Source: Pseudomonadota bacterium (GTDB lineage Bacteria; Pseudomonadota; Alphaproteobacteria; Rhizobiales; Aestuariivirgaceae). From it: a stretch of DNA of 6,542 bases. The stretch covers positions 1 through 6,542 of the forward strand of contig JAEKFU010000225.1 in assembly GCA_016522385.1 (NCBI GenBank), read 5' to 3'. Below, in pieces: positions 4,134 to 6,542 of the stretch (its first letter is position 1; every line of letters begins with the position of its first letter). The translations under genes and the position numbers were made by a program. The notes beneath the pieces were generated by a model, which saw only the letters and a program-made list of their open reading frames with translations, was not told where the DNA came from and searched no databases.

Positions 4134-6542
4134 TCAGACAGTCACGGTGTCGGTCTGAGTGCCATTGTAGACATAGGTGATGGTCGAGCCGAAGGGGACG
4201 TTGTTCAACGTGGCGACAGTCTCAAAGCTTGCAGCGGTGCCGCTGCCATCGAAGTCGACCTGGAGTTCGGCACTGCCGGACTCATTGTCAAATGCCCGTA
4301 TGTACTGGGCCTCGTTCACAGCCGGATCAAAGCCGCTGGCCTGCAGCAGATCCGTCAGGTCGACGCGATCTTCGGTGACGAGGAAGTCGGTGATGGTGTC
4401 ACCTCCGAATTGTGCAGCGAGATCGCTGGACAAGAAGACGAAGTCGTCCGCTCCGCCGTCACCGCTCACGACATCTGCGCCGACGCCGCTAATGAGCCGG
4501 TCATTGCCGTCGCCGCCTTCGATCTGGTCATTGCCTTCGTAGCTCCTTAGGACGTTGTCGACGTCCGATCCAATGATGATGTCCGCCTGATTGGTTCCGC
4601 GCACGTTTTCAACCGATACCAACGTATCACGGTCGTTCCAGGTATCGATCGCCTGACCCGCGTCGAGCGTTTCTAACGATCCTTCGAAATCCCGTTCAAC
4701 GGTTGCTGATGACAGGTTGACAAATACACCGTCGCTACCGCCATCACGATCATAGCGCGCAACGTCATTGCCGCCGCCACCGCTCAAGAAGTCGTTGCCT
4801 TGACCGCCGGCGAGCCGGTCGACGTTGCCGGCGCCAAGCAGCGAGTCATCACCTCTGCCACCGCGCAGGTCGGACAGAACGGCATCGTTGCCCAGGAGCG
4901 TGTCATCGCCATCGGCACCATACAGGTAATCGCGGTAACCACCTCCGGTTGTCATGAGGTCGGCGTTCTGGGTGCCGACAACAATCTCGGTGTAGATGCC
5001 TTGATCGATACCGTTGACGCCGCTGGTCAGATAGACCCTACTGATGCTGGCATCAGCCGAATAGAACCCATTGTACTGAGTGTCGGCCTCAAAATACTCA
5101 ACGCTGCCACCGGTCGCCCGGAAATCATTGATGCGGACATTGCCGCCGACATCTTGCCAGAAATAGTTGGAGTCAGCTGCAATACCAACGAACATGTTGG
5201 CGCCGTCCCACTGCCAGTTGAGATCGTAATGGTTGCTGCCGGCAATCTGGATGATATCGCCACGACTGTCGTCGCCGGCGCCGTCGACAATGTCATAGCC
5301 GCCGGCGGGATCCCAGATATAGGTGTCATTGCCTGCGCCACCGATATAGGTATCGCTGCCACCTTCACCCCGCAGCACGTCATCACCGTCGTCGCCAGCC
5401 AGGCGATCGTTGTTGTCGCCGCCAGCAAAGTCATCGTTGCCGGTACTGCCGGTATAGTCGAAGTGATAAACGGAAAACAGTTGATCAAGTGCTGCTTCAT
5501 CATCAGACGGGGCGCTTTCCAGCGCACTGATCAGAGCGACCACGGCAATGTTCAAGTTCGTGGCACGCCCCAGTTCCGTCAAGCTTGTGTCGGCACCGTC
5601 GAAAAAGACGATGGAGGTTACTGTCCCGCCATTTGGAACGCCGTCGCTGTCAAAGGTGAAACCAGTACCGTTGAAGGTGGTGAGGTGGTCCGAGTTGGAG
5701 TCGACATTGTTGATGATGGAAAATGAGGTTGAACTGGTCGGTGGGACGATCGACACGTTGAAGTCGATAATTTCGCCGTTGCTGTCCAGCTCGTAGAAAG
5801 CGCTGTCAAAAATTTCGTCGAACGGCCCGGGCTGCAACTGGGTAATCTTTATTGTGTCGGAAACAAAGACGAACAGGCTGTCCGGATCGTCCGCTGCGGT
5901 CAGATCGATGCCTTTGACGGTGATGGTGCTGCCTCCTTCCAGCGGCGTGATAAACGTATCGCCGTCGCCGAAGAAGAATTCAGCAAAGTCGTCGGTGCTG
6001 GTCAGACCGTAGGCGCTGACATCGATCAGGTCGCCTTCCCAGGGGCGTAAATCGTTAATGGTGTCGTTGCCTTCGCTGGGCTTGAAGACAAACCGATCGG
6101 CGCCACTGCCGCCCTGAAGGGTGTCATTGCCTGCGCCGCCGTCCAGAACATCATCACCATCGAACAGGCCGTCTCGATTTCCGAAACCGCCCTTCAGGAA
6201 GTCGTTGCCGCCGCCGCCCGAGAGAATATCGCTGCCAAAGTGCCCGAAGAGTTCGTTGTCATTGCCATCTCCGATGATGGTATCGTTGTAGATGGAACCG
6301 CGCACATCTTCGATACTGGTCAGATCATCGCTCGTCCCATAACCGTCATCGATAACCTGGCTGCTCGACAAAGACAGGTCGACATTGATGCCGTTAGGTG
6401 AGTCCGTGTGTTCAATACGGTCGTCGCCATCGCCGCCGTCGATTGCGTCCCCACCGGCCGAGCCGCGGATGAAATTGTTGTTGGCATCGCCAGTTAGGGT
6501 ATCGCCGAAGCGCGATCCGCGAAGATAGTTGGCACCGATAAA
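4134..6542 (-). CDS. Large RTX calcium-binding protein with type I secretion C-terminus, 5' truncated by window edge
   Basis: The minus-strand frame is open from the right edge (6542) to the TGA at 4134-4136, giving 802 visible residues. A TTG at 6369-6371 lies within RTX-rich sequence and is not a credible start. From N to C it shows: a long RTX block (6518-6084); a segment with GNDTINDLRPWEGDLIDVSAYG, like the region after RTX in serralysin-type proteins; a non-RTX module (about 5831-5454); a second RTX block (5444-5316); an aromatic-rich segment (about 5310-4985) resembling the hemolysin-type calcium-binding-related domain; RTX blocks at 4982-4752 and 4601-4434; and a type I secretion C-terminus. 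The segment VFVNLSSATVERDFEGSLETLDAG followed by DTLVSVENVRGTNQADIIIGS is the usual linker joining RTX blocks. There is no catalytic motif in the visible part, so toxin, enzyme, adhesin and S-layer roles all remain open. The protein is predicted to be secreted. It converges with the peroxiredoxin gene. Confidence 0.9.
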   Translation of the reverse strand, partial: FIGANYLRGSRFGDTLTGDANNNFIRGSAGGDAIDGGDGDDRIEHTDSPNGINVDLSLSSSQVIDDGYGTSDDLTSIEDVRGSIYNDTIIGDGNDNELFGHFGSDILSGGGGNDFLKGGFGNRDGLFDGDDVLDGGAGNDTLQGGSGADRFVFKPSEGNDTINDLRPWEGDLIDVSAYGLTSTDDFAEFFFGDGDTFITPLEGGSTITVKGIDLTAADDPDSLFVFVSDTIKITQLQPGPFDEIFDSAFYELDSNGEIIDFNVSIVPPTSSTSFSIINNVDSNSDHLTTFNGTGFTFDSDGVPNGGTVTSIVFFDGADTSLTELGRATNLNIAVVALISALESAPSDDEAALDQLFSVYHFDYTGSTGNDDFAGGDNNDRLAGDDGDDVLRGEGGSDTYIGGAGNDTYIWDPAGGYDIVDGAGDDSRGDIIQIAGSNHYDLNWQWDGANMFVGIAADSNYFWQDVGGNVRINDFRATGGSVEYFEADTQYNGFYSADASISRVYLTSGVNGIDQGIYTEIVVGTQNADLMTTGGGYRDYLYGADGDDTLLGNDAVLSDLRGGRGDDSLLGAGNVDRLAGGQGNDFLSGGGGNDVARYDRDGGSDGVFVNLSSATVERDFEGSLETLDAGQAIDTWNDRDTLVSVENVRGTNQADIIIGSDVDNVLRSYEGNDQIEGGDGNDRLISGVGADVVSGDGGADDFVFLSSDLAAQFGGDTITDFLVTEDRVDLTDLLQASGFDPAVNEAQYIRAFDNESGSAELQVDFDGSGTAASFETVATLNNVPFGSTITYVYNGTQTDTVTV
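4137..4442 (-). other. Type I secretion C-terminal target region of the second RTX protein (VCA0849-like)
   Basis: The sequence reads DDFVFLSSDL, then GGDTITDFLVTEDRVDLTDLL, then a beta-rich stretch with AELQVDFDGSGTAASFETVA, ending in hydrophobic strands and a TVTV terminus. The D-T-I-T-D-F and D-R-V-D-L-T-D-L-L motifs match the same class as the first RTX gene (D-D-I-T-D-Y and D-V-V-D-L-T-A-L-F). Both could therefore use the same type of exporter. Confidence 0.82.
4434..4601 (-). repeat. RTX repeat block 4 of the second RTX protein, next to the secretion signal
   Basis: This encodes RGTNQADIIIGSDVDNVLRS, YEGNDQIEGGDGNDRLISG, VGADVVSGDGG and ADDFVF. As in the first adhesin, the last RTX unit merges directly into the type I secretion domain. 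Confidence 0.88.
4752..4982 (-). repeat. RTX repeat block 3 of the second RTX protein
   Basis: Units include GTQNADLMTTGGGYRD, YLYGADGDDTLLGNDA, LRGGRGDDSLLG, NVDRLAGGQGNDFLS and GGGGNDVARYD. The DNA here is rich in near-identical GTCGTTGCC/GTCATCACC-type codon runs on the + strand, which is what keeps the opposite strand free of stop codons. Confidence 0.88.
5316..5444 (-). repeat. RTX repeat block 2 of the second RTX protein
   Basis: This encodes GNDDFAGGDNNDRLAGD, DGDDVLRGEGGSD and TYIGGAGNDTYIWD. The final NDTYIW unit leads into the aromatic-rich domain, a typical RTX-to-capping-domain junction. Confidence 0.88.
5454..5831 (-). other. Non-RTX module between RTX blocks 1 and 2
   Basis: About 126 residues without RTX repeats contain FNGTGFTFDSDGVPNGGTV, then SIVFFDGADTSLTELG, then an amphipathic stretch (NLNIAVVALISALESAP) and a short helix before YTGSTGNDDFAGG. 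This phrase order (F-x-G-x-G-F-x-F-D-x-x-G-x-P-x-G-G-T-V, then an Ala/Leu helix, then an RTX block) recurs in alphaproteobacterial RTX proteins to my knowledge. Its function is unknown. Confidence 0.55.
6084..6518 (-). repeat. RTX repeat block 1 of the second RTX protein
   Basis: Read on the minus strand it includes GSRFGDTLTGDANNNFIRG, AGGDAIDGGDGDDRIEH, then after a linker NDTIIGDGNDNELFGHFGSD, LSGGGGNDFLKGG, GDDVLDGGAGNDTLQGGSG and ADRFVF. These are repeated GGxGxDxhx nonapeptides of a calcium beta-roll. The block is interrupted by the common linker GINVDLSLSS... D-D-L-T-S-I-E-D-V-R-G. Confidence 0.9.

Noticed and set aside
4800..5726. A 308-codon + strand open frame opposite the second RTX gene
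   Set aside because: It mirrors RTX repeat codons (Gly/Asp/Asn-rich on the minus strand give Ala/Val/Ile-rich low-complexity sequence on the plus strand). It has no ribosome site or family motif, while the minus frame shows clear RTX domains throughout.
6369..6371. TTG (minus strand) as the start of the second RTX protein
   Set aside because: The frame upstream of it to 6542 encodes further RTX repeats and the standard linker, so the start must lie outside the window.

Overview
The window reads as chromosome of a Gram-negative bacterium, most likely a marine or plant/soil-associated alphaproteobacterium. The lineage is inferred from moderate GC, two type I-secreted RTX proteins of the VCA0849 C-terminal class and the overall protein style. 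No rRNA, tRNA or other marker gene fixes it.

Layout: four main genes lie in two convergent pairs around one divergent promoter region. (1) Bases 3-1817, + strand: the C-terminal part of a LapA-like RTX adhesin, whose N-terminus is off the left edge. It carries a VCBS/adhesin-like tail, a complete von Willebrand A domain, RTX calcium-binding repeats and a type I secretion C-terminus. (2) Bases 1864-2784, - strand: a DapA/NAL-superfamily aldolase or lyase of unknown substrate. (3) Bases 2785-3189: a 405-bp divergent intergenic region with an unusual cluster of inverted repeats and a possible small reading frame ending in an ATGA overlap with the next gene. (4) Bases 3190-4122, + strand: a typical 2-Cys peroxiredoxin fused to a C-terminal cyclic-nucleotide-binding domain. 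(5) Bases 4134-6542, - strand: a second large RTX protein, whose N-terminus is off the right edge, with several RTX blocks, non-RTX beta modules and a similar secretion C-terminus.

The two RTX proteins are probably exported by type I systems and act at or outside the cell surface, bound to calcium. No transporter genes (LapB/C/E or HlyB/D type) are in view. The peroxiredoxin and the aldolase-like protein have no signal peptide and should be cytoplasmic. Nothing in the sequence ties them mechanistically to the RTX proteins beyond adjacency.

The most interesting element is the peroxiredoxin-CNBD fusion: an apparently catalytic peroxidase module joined to an intact cAMP/cGMP-type pocket with no DNA-binding domain. 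It also has substitutions in otherwise near-invariant peroxiredoxin motifs, and palindromes lie just upstream of it.
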